Assembly: GCF_900155565.1 (NCBI RefSeq)
Contig: NZ_FUHM01000002.1
Coordinates: forward strand, 1,550,001 to 1,614,000
Direction: 5' to 3'
Source: Anaerosalibacter sp. Marseille-P3206
GTDB taxonomy: Bacteria; Bacillota; Clostridia; Tissierellales; Sporanaerobacteraceae
Length of the DNA: 64,000 bases
This document shows, one piece after another, positions 18,546 through 29,420 of the stretch (its first letter is position 1; every line of letters starts with the position of its first letter). The position numbers were made by a program, and so were the translations under genes. The notes under the pieces were generated by a model. It had not been told where the DNA came from. It did not search any database and saw nothing but the letters and a program-made list of their open reading frames with translations.

Positions 18546-21100
18546 TTTAGATTTCCTTCCAATACTAACTTTCCTCCTCCATCATAAACTTTATACTTAT
18601 ATCCTATTATCTTGGATATAGGGTCTATAGCAAAATCTCTTATTTCAAAATTACCATCAGAGTCTATCGCTACCTTGCCATAGGACATTTCTGTTTTTGA
18701 TAATAATTCTATTTTATATCCACTAAAGTCTGAAACAACATTGCCTGTACTATAAAGCTGTCCTTTAAATACTCCCACTACATTAGTGTTAAAATTATCA
18801 ATTTTTAAATCAATACCAGTATCTCCACTATTACCTTTATATACTATGACGGTATAGATTCTCTCGATTTTGTTGCTTTCTTTCACTGAAATACTAATAG
18901 TGTTTTTAAGTTCGCTTAAAGATACAACCTTACTTTTTCCACTTTCTACAGTATTTCCATCTACTGTAATGGTTCCACTCTTAGCAAAAGGAGTAAGAGT
19001 TATACTATCGACATTCCCTGCAACATATACTTCATATTCTAAGATATCTCTTGCAAAACTAGGTTCTAAAACTCCACTATCTACTTTCAAATCAGTTAGC
19101 CCATAGGACCAGTTGTCATCTAGAACTACTGTATAACTATGAGTAGACATAGGCCCTTCACCTAGTCCTTCCTTATATCCAAAGGCATTTATCTCTAAAT
19201 CCCTAGATACAGTAATAGGACCAGTATATAGAGTAGAGTTAGTAGTAGGGATACTGCCATCAAGAGTATAGTATATACTTGCACCTGGAGTATCTGTATA
19301 TAGATGAACTTTTGTACCTTCCTTTATTTCTCCACTAGATGGATTAGCGTAAACTATCCCTACATTATTTCTATATATATCAAATTCTTTTATAGTAATA
19401 TTGTTTTTGTCCACAACTTCTGTAGATACATTTCCATCCCAAAGAGAAATTATAAAGCTAATTGCATTGTGTACCTTGTTGCTAAGCTTTTGTTCACCTG
19501 TACTACCTGCACTTGTCCACTTATCGTCATCTACTGAAAAATCACTTTCAACTATCATTCGGAAACTATCAAGTCCATCTTCATATATGCCATATTTAAG
19601 TTCAAAATTATGCTTTCCATAGCTAAATGAGTTAAAGTTAGTATTTAAGAATTCCTCTGTTTCCCTCAACAAATCTATTGAACGAATTCTGTTTTCAGCT
19701 ATATTAAACCTTACAGGATCATACTTTTCATTTGGGAAAACTATTTTTCCACTAATCTCTAGCTCAGGATATACTCTCTTTATCTCCCAGTTGAGTTTCT
19801 TCAAATACCCCATTTTTGTATATAGAGACCATGTTGCAAAACTATTAGAATTACAGAATACTGTTAGACTCATATCATCTCCATTAGTTTCTGCACTATA
19901 GCTAAATTCTACCTTGTTATATTTTTTCAAAGTCTTTTCTAAGTTTTCAGCCAAATAATCTGGTTCAATTCTATAGTCTTTCTTAAGTAAACTTCTAGTA
20001 AAGTCGAAGTACAAATCATTGTCCCTAGTATTAAACTTCACATAATTCTTATGAGAAGAACTAGAATATCTATAGTAGTATGGATTCCTGATAGCTCCTT
20101 CGATAAGTGCTTCTTCGTTATATAAAGTAGTAATAGCTGTATACATATCCCATACCCAGTTTTCCACATCACTTCTCTTTAACTTAGTCCATTTATAAGC
20201 ATTATTTCTTGTAAATCCTATATCTAAATACAGCCATTTTCCTGGATAGTCTCTAACCTCTATAGTGGTAGAGAGTTCTCCAATCTTACTAAAGTGCTTG
20301 TTTAAATAACTTTCCAAATCCTTTACAGTATTTAATTTACCATATGGAATATTTAGTTTTTCTACAACGTTTTTCCTCATCATCAATTGTTCCATCTGAA
20401 TACCAAGTAGATAATTTCGCCCCTCTCTAAAGGCAAGCAAATTATCAATAGAAGAATATCTTTTGTTTTTAACTAACACTCCATTACCATCAATATATAG
20501 TACATTTCTATCTGCCTTATATGTAGGAGTTATATATAAATGAGGCGAGATATCATTTATTGGCACATATATATCGTCATTATATAAAATTCCGTCTATA
20601 TCAAGAATATTTTTATCCAAATATACTTTTACATTGCCAAAGTATACCTTGATATTTTTTATTTTAGATCGATCCTTATAATCATATATCTTTCTAAAAC
20701 TTCTTCCACTTTCAATAATATCAATTTCATCTTCCAAATCATCTATTATTCTCTCTTTTGCATCGATTTCATATCCCATTTGAAAAGAAATAGGGGCCTT
20801 AGATTCATTGATATTTAGTTTGAGTTTTCCATCAGAGTCTAAATAGATACTCTTTTTATTTCTATCAAAACTTACTTTTAAACCAAGACCTTTTCCTAAG
20901 TCTTTCAGTGGAACCCATATATCATCTTCATATATAAAAGGTTCCTTGTGACTTATTAGCTTTACACCCTCCACCTCAATACTCATATCACTAAAAGCTA
21001 CATCTATATCTTTTACATACCCTTCTGCTACACTAGGCAAAGGCAGCAGAGAAAATAACACCATAAATACTAAAGTAATACAAATATTTTTTTTATACAC
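18542..21100 (-). CDS. Multidomain exported protein: Cu-amine-oxidase-N-like, chitobiase-C-like and cadherin-like beta domains
   Basis: The GTG at 21100 (VYKKNICITLVFMV) is preferred over the upstream ATGs because GGGAG is correctly spaced from it and the signal peptide then starts normally; the product is about 852 residues. Residues ~35-80 and ~140-190 resemble copper-amine-oxidase N-terminal stalk units (WVPLKDLGKGLGLKVSFD, IYVPINDISPHLYI). The middle ~400 residues are unrecognised. Residues ~610-690 are a chitobiase/FN3-like unit (GASIYYTLDGSIPTTNSTLY). Residues ~695-775 are a cadherin-like beta sandwich (PF12733 type, ending IERIYTVIVY). The last ~75 residues match the SLH protein at 17564. 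No anchor is obvious. It is divergent from the IPT/TIG gene at 21238. Confidence 0.75.
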   Translation of the reverse strand: MYKKNICITLVFMVLFSLLPLPSVAEGYVKDIDVAFSDMSIEVEGVKLISHKEPFIYEDDIWVPLKDLGKGLGLKVSFDRNKKSIYLDSDGKLKLNINESKAPISFQMGYEIDAKERIIDDLEDEIDIIESGRSFRKIYDYKDRSKIKNIKVYFGNVKVYLDKNILDIDGILYNDDIYVPINDISPHLYITPTYKADRNVLYIDGNGVLVKNKRYSSIDNLLAFREGRNYLLGIQMEQLMMRKNVVEKLNIPYGKLNTVKDLESYLNKHFSKIGELSTTIEVRDYPGKWLYLDIGFTRNNAYKWTKLKRSDVENWVWDMYTAITTLYNEEALIEGAIRNPYYYRYSSSSHKNYVKFNTRDNDLYFDFTRSLLKKDYRIEPDYLAENLEKTLKKYNKVEFSYSAETNGDDMSLTVFCNSNSFATWSLYTKMGYLKKLNWEIKRVYPELEISGKIVFPNEKYDPVRFNIAENRIRSIDLLRETEEFLNTNFNSFSYGKHNFELKYGIYEDGLDSFRMIVESDFSVDDDKWTSAGSTGEQKLSNKVHNAISFIISLWDGNVSTEVVDKNNITIKEFDIYRNNVGIVYANPSSGEIKEGTKVHLYTDTPGASIYYTLDGSIPTTNSTLYTGPITVSRDLEINAFGYKEGLGEGPMSTHSYTVVLDDNWSYGLTDLKVDSGVLEPSFARDILEYEVYVAGNVDSITLTPFAKSGTITVDGNTVESGKSKVVSLSELKNTISISVKESNKIERIYTVIVYKGNSGDTGIDLKIDNFNTNVVGVFKGQLYSTGNVVSDFSGYKIELLSKTEMSYGKVAIDSDGNFEIRDFAIDPISKIIGYKYKVYDGGGKLVLEGNLK

Positions 21101-21237
21101 TGCATCAGCTCCCTTCAAAAAGTATTCCATTATTATATATCGGCAGATTTCCAATTTTCTTTTTAATTTACTTAAAGAAAGGTCATATTTTGCCGATAAA
21201 AATTAATAGACCATACTATAGAAAATGGAGTGATAAC

Positions 21238-24200
21238 ATGAATATTAAAAGGGCTATTTCACTTATTCTTATTTTTGCACTACTAATTCCCTTAATACCA
21301 TTAGGGGAAATCAGAGCATTTGCTGCTGAAGAAAAAGGAGTCTATGACCCAGAAAAATACAAAATAGACGAAGTAATTCTCTATAAAATCTATGATAGAA
21401 ATAGGAATTTAGAGAAGAGAATATTGGAAGTTCATGGTGCATATTTAAAGAATGCATCAGTTACAATTAGAACGAGCCAAGGTTCAATAGAGCTAAAAAA
21501 TCCTAAGATAAATAATGATAGCCTTCTTCAATTTGAATTAGGAGAGGAAAAACCAGTTGATAAAATAGATGTTGGTAATACTAAAGATATTCAAATAGAT
21601 GAAGGTACTATGCCTACATTAAGCGATGTATCAAGAAAAGTTGAAAATGAAAAAGGTACTTTAATGCTTAAAGGTTCAAAATTAGAAAATATAGCAGATA
21701 CAAGCAATTCCATTAATGCATATTATGAACATCAAACCGGTGGAAAAACTCAAATAGATTCATATTATTTTAATAATATTTCTGATGGAGCAGTTTTTAT
21801 AGAATTCCTATCAGGACAGTTGGGAATTCAAAATATTATTTTTGAAAAACAAACAGAAGAAAATAAACATTTCAATGAAAAGCATCCAAATGTTAAGTTA
21901 AAAACCTCCATTACATATACTTACAAGGATCAATTTAGCTTTTATAGTCCAATAAATGTAAACAATCTAGAAATGAGACCAAATAGAGGTGTTCCAGGAG
22001 AGAAGGTTTTTTTTGAAGCACCTATTGGAAACGAAGCTTCAAATCTTCAGGAGTATGATGTATTTTTCTTAAAAGCTACTGATGGAACAGATGAATACAA
22101 AGTAGAAAACAAAGGTAAAAACAGAAAATTCCAACCAAAAGTTACTAAAGACGATAATGACTATAGTGTTCTTACAGTAGAAGTTCCCAATATACCAATT
22201 GGAGAATACTATGTGATTTTGACTAATGTAACAGATGGAAAGGACCCTATGAAAGCTGTTACTCAAGAAATGGTTCTAGAACAAAAGTTTACTATAATCA
22301 ATGGTACAATAAAAGCAAAGATATTAGATGTTGATCCTAGCAAAGGACCAGATACAGGTAGCAAAACAACTATTAGTGGACAATTTTTTGGAACACTAAA
22401 TATTCCAGAATTTAAGCCTAAAAACAAGGAATTAATAGTAGAGAAACCCAAAGAAGAGGATGCTAAAAAATTAACAGTTAATTATGGCGAAGGAACTTAT
22501 GGTGATGGGGAAAATCCAATAGAAATATCAGAAGCAAAAAGACAGATAAAAGTCATAATAGGTGGAGAAGCTACATTTTTAACTAAAGATGGGGACGATG
22601 GAGAAGAGTTTGATGTAATATTTACGGACGACCTTGATGAGATAGAAGTACGAACTAGCAAAGTAACAGACGGAGATACAAATCCTGTAAAGGATGTAGT
22701 AGTAGAAACAGAAACAGTGTTAACAAAAAAGGATGGAGGCACAATAGTCATAAGAGAAAGGGCAGAGAAGAAAAATGGCTATACTTATTTGATAAGTAAA
22801 ATAAAACCTGAAATAAGAACTATTGTTCCGGAAAGAATCCAAGTAGTGGAATCTGGCACTAAATATAAAATACCAGAAAACCGTATGGTAGCCATACATG
22901 GGAAGAACTTCATGATTCATAAATACAGAGATGATAGTGGAAATGAAATAGTAAGATATCCAAAGATACAAATAGGCGAGATAACTATAGATAAAAATCA
23001 AGACAAAGAAGACAAATACTATGTAAAAGTACTTGATGAAAAAGGCAATGTACTAGATGGAACAGAAGGTAAGGAACTAGGTAGCAAAATATTAATTATA
23101 TTGCCAAGTGAAACGGAAATCACTAATTTAGGTAAAGCAGATGTAATAGTTCAAAATCCTATTAGAAATTCAGAAAACTATGGTTTATCTCATAGAAAAG
23201 AAAATTTAGTAGAATTTGTGTGTCCAACAGAAGGAGAAAACCCAGTTATTACCAACGTAAAACCAGACACAGTTCCAGTAGACGGTGGTGAACAAGTAGT
23301 AATAGAAGGTAGCAACTTTCAAGAAGGAGTAAAAGTATTTATAGATGGAGAAGAAGTAAAGACCATCAAGAGAAGAGAAGATGGAAAAGAAATAAAATTC
23401 AATGCTCCAAAAGGAAGAGAAGGAAAAACTCAACTTCAAGTTATGAATTTTCAAGGTGGAATGGACACAAGGGAATTCTTTTATGTAAGAACCTTTACCA
23501 ATCCAAAGATAATAGACTTTGCACCAAAGAGAGGTAATACTGGAACTATAGTGATAGTTAAAGGTGAAAACTTCATGAAACCAGATCCTATAGCTACAGA
23601 TGAAAGCATATACAGACTCATTGGAACTAGAGTTCAATTAGGAGAAGTAGAGCTAAATGAATACAACAGAGATCCCATCACAAAGGGAATAAAGGTTGAA
23701 CCATTCTCACCTAAAAAAGCACTATTTTATAAAGAAGATGATAATGTAAAAGCAGAAGATTATTATAACGGTGTTCTTCTTAAAGACGAAAGTGGTAAAT
23801 ACTATACAGTGGATGTAAAACCAAATGGAGAAATAATACTTTCTGATGGAGGATTAAACAATTATAAGATAGAATTAGACGACAACAAAAATATAGTAGC
23901 CAACAAACAAGGCGGTGACATTCACAAACTAGGAGTCACTACAAGTTCAATAACAATATACAAGCCTAATTCCAATGAAAAGTTGGTAGAGCTAAAATAT
24001 GCCAGCCTATACAAAACAGAAGACGGTCAAATAGTAGGTAACAAAGTTAAAGTCATAGATAGAGATACCATATACTTTGAAGTACCTATCCTTGGAGCTC
24101 CAGGATTTTATGATTTGACAGTTATTAACCCAGATACAAAGAAAGACTCCAAAACAGGCAAAGCAGGTTTTGAATATGTAACTCAACCAGACTTGAAACC

Positions 24201-27200
24201 TAGGATCAAGGAAATTATCCCTAATGAAGGTTCAGTAGAAGGGGGTTACTCTATAGATATAATAGGAGAAGACTTTGAAGCTGATAGTTCTAACAAACCA
24301 AAAGTATATATAAATGGTATAGAAGTACCAGTAAAAGATACCAATGTCTCTATTGATGGAAAGAAAATCACTGTAGTAGTACCTAAGTACCAAGGAGATT
24401 TAAGAGAAGAAAAGGGAACAGATAGATGGCCTGTACCAGTTGTAGTATTAAACCCTGATGGTAGTACAGCGAGTAATGAAAAAGGATTCTACTATGTTGT
24501 ACCTGCAAGCAATCCAAAGATAAGCAAATTAGTTCCTACAAAAGGTACTGCAGCAGGAGGAGATATAGTAGAAATAATAGGTTTCGACTTCAGATACTTT
24601 GAACCTTATGATGACAAGGACAGAAATCAAATGTTGAGTGAAGGTGAAAAGTGGAATGATTTGTATAAAAATAATACTTGGGATGATTTACTCGATATAA
24701 TAAAAGAGGACAAAGATAGTCCAGTGCTAGGGAAAACCCCTATAGATCATCCTCTATTTGATGCTTATTATGCATCACCAATACTACCTAGAGTATATTT
24801 TGGAGGAAAACAAGCCAAAATAGTAGAATTCTCAAGAGGATATATAAAAGTTATCACTCCACCAAATCAGGCTGGAAAAGTAGATGTATTTCTAACCAAC
24901 AATGATGGGGGAATTTCTAACAAAGTACCATTTAACTACGAAGCTACAACAGTGAAAATAGATTCACTAATACCCAACGAAGGGCGAAAACAAGGTGGCG
25001 ATAGGATAGAAGTTCATGGTAGTGGATTTGCTACTACAGAAATGGATATATATACTGGGGAATATATAGATGGTAAATCTGATTTTAATACTAAAAACAT
25101 GCCATTAATTAAATTTGGCGACATATCAAATAGAAATATAGATAGAGAAAAAACTAATGGGGGAAGAATAGATAACAATAGGTCAACAGTAGAATTAGCA
25201 GGAGGCCTAAAAGCGGAATTTAATGGTGTAGACGAAAAAATAGTATTGACAATCAAAGAAGGAAAGAAAATATACAAAACAGAAGTATTAGGCTATGACA
25301 ATACAGTAAAATATATTCCAGTAAATTTACTAAAGGAAGGATCCAACCAATATGATGGAAAAGAACTAATACGAGTAGAAGTATCTGATAAGAAATTTAT
25401 TGTAGAGAGAGGATATTCAACAGATGCTAATTATTTAAACTCTACTCAGATGACAGTAGAAACACCTTCTTATCACACAGTAGGTAATGTGCCTGTATTT
25501 GTTATCAATCCTGATGGTGGAACAGGTGAAGGAAAATTTGAATACAAAAATCCAGATAGTAACCCAGTGATAACTACCATTACCAAAGAGGGAAGAGGTC
25601 CTATAGAGGAATACAGAGAAGAGATAAATGGCAACGCAAAAGTACAGAAGGTAAATAACAAAGGTGGAAACATAATATCCATAGAAGGTACTGATTTCAG
25701 AGAAGGTGCAGTAATCAAAATATCAAACATCCTAACTATTACAGAAAAGGACATAGACTATAATCTACCAAATAAGCTAACATTCATTATGCCACCAGTT
25801 CCAGAATCAGAAGTGGGAAAACTAAATAGAGTAGTAGTCCAAAATAAGGATGGAGGAACAGCAACTTCAGACAAGAATATTCCACCAATATTTATAGAAT
25901 TCACAAAGGGAGAATCAGATCCTCAAGTGTTAACGGTAGAACCAATAAGTGGACCAGCTACAGGTGGGACAAAAGTTAAAATCACAGGTGAAGACTTCAG
26001 AGAAAAAATGGAAGGCTTTGAAGGTGAAAAGCTAAGTGTTTACTTTGGAGAGAGCAAAGTTGAAGACAAAAATATTAAGTATATTGACTACAAAACTATA
26101 GAAGTCGCAGTACCAGCCAGTGAAGAACTTGGGCCAGTACCAGTAAGAATAGAAAATCCAGATGGTAGTGTATCTGATGGAAAAGTAAACTTCACTTATA
26201 TAAGTAAACCAAGTATAGAAACTGTATCACCAAACAAGCTATTCACCAATGACACCAAAACAGAAGTAACCATTACAGGAAAGATGTTCTTGCCTGGTGC
26301 AATAGTAATAGTTGGTGGAAAGATAGTAGACAAAAAAGACCTAACTAAGGATATGAAAGTATTAGGAGAAGGAATAATAGGCGTAGATGCACAAGGTAAA
26401 AACAGAGAAGTAGCAGTTGTAGGAGGAATAGAAGCAGCTTCAGTAAAGGTAGAAAGTGACAAACTACTTAAAGTTATTTTTAAGGAAGGTAAGGATTTAG
26501 AAAACAACAACCTCATAATAATAAACTCAGATGGAGGTATATCAGATCCGTATGACAAATTTCAATATCAAATACCGATTCCATCAAAACCATTAGTATT
26601 GGAAGGAATACCAGGGTATGAATCTACAGTTAAGCTTTTGTGGTCTGAATCAGATGAAGACATATTAAACAGAGCAACTAGATATGAAGTATATGGAAAA
26701 CTAGCTAGTGATAAAGAATACACCTTCATAGGAGATACAAGTGAAGCTGAATACTTAGTTAAAGGACTTAAAGTAAATACAGAATACATCTTTATGGTAA
26801 GAGCATTAAATGAACATGGGGCAGCAATAGACTTTGCAACAGTAAAAGTAAGAACATTAAATGCAAGAGAAGATGAGAAACTTAAAGAAAAAGAAGAAAA
26901 ATTAAAGAAGGAAGAACAAAAACTATTAAGAGAAGGAAAAGAAGAAATAATTGAAGGAAGAGTAATAAAGACCATAGGGACAGACAATTTAATAGGAGGC
27001 GTAGGTACAGTAGACTTCTCCTTAGCTAAATACAAAAACAACAATAAATTCACAGTACAAATTCCTATGGAAATGGTGAGAAAAGATTCAAGAATAACCA
27101 TTAAAGATGGAACATTCTCTTTTATATTTAACCCTAGAGATTTATACACATTAGAAGTAAGCAAAAAAGATAGAGGCAATAGTGATGCATATATAAGAAT

Positions 27201-27489
27201 TCACTTTGAAAGAGAAAAGGAAAGCTATATACCTAGAAGCAAAAAGGCTTCCTCTAAAGCTTACAATATTTCCTTTGATTATATCTATGGAAAAGAGATG
27301 CTAGAAATAAAGAGAATGGTCAAATCGGGTAAACTATTTTTGAAACACGATACCATTACTTATCCAAATAGAAAAGATATATACTTGGCAAGATTTAATG
27401 AAGCACAAGGCAAATATTTATTTGTTACTAAGGATAGTTCTACTAATATGGTAGATAGTGGTAGATTTATCCTACTATCTGACAAGTAG
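21238..27489 (+). CDS. Giant IPT/TIG-repeat surface protein, ~2083 residues
   Basis: The ATG at 21238 (MNIKRAISLI) is chosen for its GGAGTGA site and because it opens a normal signal peptide ending near AFAAEE. The body contains about ten IPT/TIG Ig-like domains, recognisable from repeats such as PDTVPVDGGEQVVIEGSNF, PNEGSVEGGYSIDIIGEDF, PTKGTAAGGDIVEIIGFDF and PISGPATGGTKVKITGEDF, each ending in a NPDGG or NPDGS turn. A fibronectin type III domain follows (~residues 1785-1880), then a charged coiled coil (EDEKLKEKEEKLKKEEQKLL), then a ~190-residue unrecognised C-terminal domain. No SLH or sortase signal is seen. It is co-transcribed with the gene at 27507 (17-bp gap). Probably a cell-surface fibre or adhesin; partner unknown. 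Confidence 0.85.
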   Translation: MNIKRAISLILIFALLIPLIPLGEIRAFAAEEKGVYDPEKYKIDEVILYKIYDRNRNLEKRILEVHGAYLKNASVTIRTSQGSIELKNPKINNDSLLQFELGEEKPVDKIDVGNTKDIQIDEGTMPTLSDVSRKVENEKGTLMLKGSKLENIADTSNSINAYYEHQTGGKTQIDSYYFNNISDGAVFIEFLSGQLGIQNIIFEKQTEENKHFNEKHPNVKLKTSITYTYKDQFSFYSPINVNNLEMRPNRGVPGEKVFFEAPIGNEASNLQEYDVFFLKATDGTDEYKVENKGKNRKFQPKVTKDDNDYSVLTVEVPNIPIGEYYVILTNVTDGKDPMKAVTQEMVLEQKFTIINGTIKAKILDVDPSKGPDTGSKTTISGQFFGTLNIPEFKPKNKELIVEKPKEEDAKKLTVNYGEGTYGDGENPIEISEAKRQIKVIIGGEATFLTKDGDDGEEFDVIFTDDLDEIEVRTSKVTDGDTNPVKDVVVETETVLTKKDGGTIVIRERAEKKNGYTYLISKIKPEIRTIVPERIQVVESGTKYKIPENRMVAIHGKNFMIHKYRDDSGNEIVRYPKIQIGEITIDKNQDKEDKYYVKVLDEKGNVLDGTEGKELGSKILIILPSETEITNLGKADVIVQNPIRNSENYGLSHRKENLVEFVCPTEGENPVITNVKPDTVPVDGGEQVVIEGSNFQEGVKVFIDGEEVKTIKRREDGKEIKFNAPKGREGKTQLQVMNFQGGMDTREFFYVRTFTNPKIIDFAPKRGNTGTIVIVKGENFMKPDPIATDESIYRLIGTRVQLGEVELNEYNRDPITKGIKVEPFSPKKALFYKEDDNVKAEDYYNGVLLKDESGKYYTVDVKPNGEIILSDGGLNNYKIELDDNKNIVANKQGGDIHKLGVTTSSITIYKPNSNEKLVELKYASLYKTEDGQIVGNKVKVIDRDTIYFEVPILGAPGFYDLTVINPDTKKDSKTGKAGFEYVTQPDLKPRIKEIIPNEGSVEGGYSIDIIGEDFEADSSNKPKVYINGIEVPVKDTNVSIDGKKITVVVPKYQGDLREEKGTDRWPVPVVVLNPDGSTASNEKGFYYVVPASNPKISKLVPTKGTAAGGDIVEIIGFDFRYFEPYDDKDRNQMLSEGEKWNDLYKNNTWDDLLDIIKEDKDSPVLGKTPIDHPLFDAYYASPILPRVYFGGKQAKIVEFSRGYIKVITPPNQAGKVDVFLTNNDGGISNKVPFNYEATTVKIDSLIPNEGRKQGGDRIEVHGSGFATTEMDIYTGEYIDGKSDFNTKNMPLIKFGDISNRNIDREKTNGGRIDNNRSTVELAGGLKAEFNGVDEKIVLTIKEGKKIYKTEVLGYDNTVKYIPVNLLKEGSNQYDGKELIRVEVSDKKFIVERGYSTDANYLNSTQMTVETPSYHTVGNVPVFVINPDGGTGEGKFEYKNPDSNPVITTITKEGRGPIEEYREEINGNAKVQKVNNKGGNIISIEGTDFREGAVIKISNILTITEKDIDYNLPNKLTFIMPPVPESEVGKLNRVVVQNKDGGTATSDKNIPPIFIEFTKGESDPQVLTVEPISGPATGGTKVKITGEDFREKMEGFEGEKLSVYFGESKVEDKNIKYIDYKTIEVAVPASEELGPVPVRIENPDGSVSDGKVNFTYISKPSIETVSPNKLFTNDTKTEVTITGKMFLPGAIVIVGGKIVDKKDLTKDMKVLGEGIIGVDAQGKNREVAVVGGIEAASVKVESDKLLKVIFKEGKDLENNNLIIINSDGGISDPYDKFQYQIPIPSKPLVLEGIPGYESTVKLLWSESDEDILNRATRYEVYGKLASDKEYTFIGDTSEAEYLVKGLKVNTEYIFMVRALNEHGAAIDFATVKVRTLNAREDEKLKEKEEKLKKEEQKLLREGKEEIIEGRVIKTIGTDNLIGGVGTVDFSLAKYKNNNKFTVQIPMEMVRKDSRITIKDGTFSFIFNPRDLYTLEVSKKDRGNSDAYIRIHFEREKESYIPRSKKASSKAYNISFDYIYGKEMLEIKRMVKSGKLFLKHDTITYPNRKDIYLARFNEAQGKYLFVTKDSSTNMVDSGRFILLSDK

Positions 27490-27506
27490 AAAAGAGGAGA
27501 TACAAT

Positions 27507-29261
27507 ATGAAGAATAGACTTTTAACATTGATGATTATACTATTGATATTTTCAACCTCCTTTGCTTTTGGAGAAACTCTAGAAATTACAAGAGTCTCTC
27601 CAAAGGAGAAAGTTGTTAAGGGAACTATACAATCCATTGACTATAAAAGTAATTCAATAACTATAATAGATTTTGACGATAGAACTTATATCGTGAATAT
27701 ACAAGACAAAACTATTATAGAAATAGAAGGAATAGAAGTAGATTTAAAAGAGTTATACTTTGGACAAGAAGTAACAGTAAATTTAAAAGGAAACAACGCA
27801 CAAAAGATAGTAGGCAATACTGAAGAAGATCCAGATAGGGATGGATACATCATTCCGGGCACTAGATTTAGATTTGGAGAAGTATTATTTGCTAAGGAAA
27901 ACGAAATAGAGATAAAGACTTCCAAAGGTAGAGAAAAATACAAAATCACCTCTTCCACAGAAGTAATTAAAAACGGAGAAAGAGCTAAACTATTTCAAAT
28001 AAAAGAAGGGGACAAAGTAATGCTCACCTTCGATGATATATATTCCAGTGACATATCTACTATTAAAGTAGAAGACGAAGAAAGACATATAGAAGGAATA
28101 CTCAAAGGAAAAATAGAATTAGTAGACGAAAGAAACAAAGACATTCTCCTAAAAGATGTATCTGTATATGAAGGTGGTAAGTGGAAACCTCATAGTGGGT
28201 ACAATGTAAAGTTAAAAGTTAATAGTAGCAAACTCTATGAAGGTGGAGAAACGATAAATCTAAAAACCCTCAAAAATAGGAAAAATGAAGAAGCATATAT
28301 AGCCTTTGATGGAGGCTTTGGCACTATGAATGTATCCAAGCTTCTTCTAAAAGGTGGTTCATCTGTAGCCTATAAGGACAAGGTGTCTAATGTAGAATAT
28401 GGTACAGGAAAGATGGTAGTGGATAACAATGCACTTTACTTCCATCCGGGAACTATAGTTATAAAAGACAAAAGACTTGTGGATCCACTTAATATAGATA
28501 AAAATCAAGATATATATGTATACAGTGACTACAAATTAGGACAGAGAAATGCAAGCTTTGTCTCCATAGAAGGCACAGGAATATTAGATGACAGAATAGA
28601 TGGAACAAAGATATTAGTATATAGAGGAAAAATAGAAGACATATATGATTATGGTATCAAAATAGGCAGAATCAATTATAGACTAGACCATTTACTTCTT
28701 ACAGACAACAAGTGGGTAGAAAAGAAGAATTCAGAGAAATTTATCCTAACAGAAGATACCCTAATATATGACAGTCAACTTAAAAAAGTCATACCATCAG
28801 GCTCTTTTGTATCTTCAAGATACATTAACTACAAGGACATAAAGGACAAGGACATAAGAGAAAGAGTCAAAAATGACTTCTACAAAAATAAAACTGCCTA
28901 CTTTGTAGTTAAGGAAACTGGTAATGAAAGTGAAGTATTGGCCCTAAACATGACTCCACAACAAAAGGAGTATAGGCAAAATGTTACAACCTATTACAGT
29001 ACCATAGGAGAAATAAAGACTAAAGACTTAGACAACAACACCATCACCCTAACTAAGACCAAAAATTATAACACATTAAATAACAGATGGGAAAACGCAG
29101 GAGATGAAACTATAGACTTAAACAGCTGTGTCATATTACTAAATGACCAACCACTATCAAAGGACGAACTATACAGACTAAGAGACAAGCAAAATGTATA
29201 TATAATAAAGAACAAAAAATCTTCTATAGATGAAGGCTATGTATTAATAGTAGAAGACTAA
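27507..29261 (+). CDS. Exported protein of unknown function, beta-rich repeats
   Basis: A 584-residue protein with signal peptide (ending near FAFGE) and strong AGAGGAG site, 17 bp after the IPT/TIG gene, so the two form an operon. It is built of repeated small beta units of the type KGTIQSIDYKSNSITIIDF...FGQEVTVNLKG (residues ~38-100), GEVLFAKENEIEIKTSKGR (~125) and GEIKTKDLDNNTITLTKTKN (~500). These resemble the DUF5666-like OB/beta-barrel units found in secreted proteins. No enzyme motif and no anchor were recognised. The tight linkage suggests it works with or stabilises the large IPT/TIG protein; this is inference. Confidence 0.7.
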   Translation: MKNRLLTLMIILLIFSTSFAFGETLEITRVSPKEKVVKGTIQSIDYKSNSITIIDFDDRTYIVNIQDKTIIEIEGIEVDLKELYFGQEVTVNLKGNNAQKIVGNTEEDPDRDGYIIPGTRFRFGEVLFAKENEIEIKTSKGREKYKITSSTEVIKNGERAKLFQIKEGDKVMLTFDDIYSSDISTIKVEDEERHIEGILKGKIELVDERNKDILLKDVSVYEGGKWKPHSGYNVKLKVNSSKLYEGGETINLKTLKNRKNEEAYIAFDGGFGTMNVSKLLLKGGSSVAYKDKVSNVEYGTGKMVVDNNALYFHPGTIVIKDKRLVDPLNIDKNQDIYVYSDYKLGQRNASFVSIEGTGILDDRIDGTKILVYRGKIEDIYDYGIKIGRINYRLDHLLLTDNKWVEKKNSEKFILTEDTLIYDSQLKKVIPSGSFVSSRYINYKDIKDKDIRERVKNDFYKNKTAYFVVKETGNESEVLALNMTPQQKEYRQNVTTYYSTIGEIKTKDLDNNTITLTKTKNYNTLNNRWENAGDETIDLNSCVILLNDQPLSKDELYRLRDKQNVYIIKNKKSSIDEGYVLIVED

Positions 29262-29400
29262 GGACGGCTATTGCCGTCCAATTATAAATTGTGAATTGTA
29301 AATTGTAAATTGTAAATTATAGGCGACCTTTGGTTGCTAGGTTCATTAATTTAAAATTCAAAAATTTTGCGAAGCAAACAAGCGTCCCCATTTCTTAATT
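29262..29400. repeat. Intergenic repeat: GGACGGC hairpin plus AATTGTGAATTG tract
   Basis: GGACGGC/GCCGTCC (29262-29280) forms a hairpin directly after the stop codon and probably terminates the operon. It is followed by iterated AAATTGTAAATTG words, GGCGACCTTTGG and TTTTGCGAAGCAAACAAG. A closely related block occurs at 30880-31012, so this is a dispersed repeat of the genome. Confidence 0.6.
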
Positions 29401-29420
29401 CAATCAAAGAGGTGAAACAC

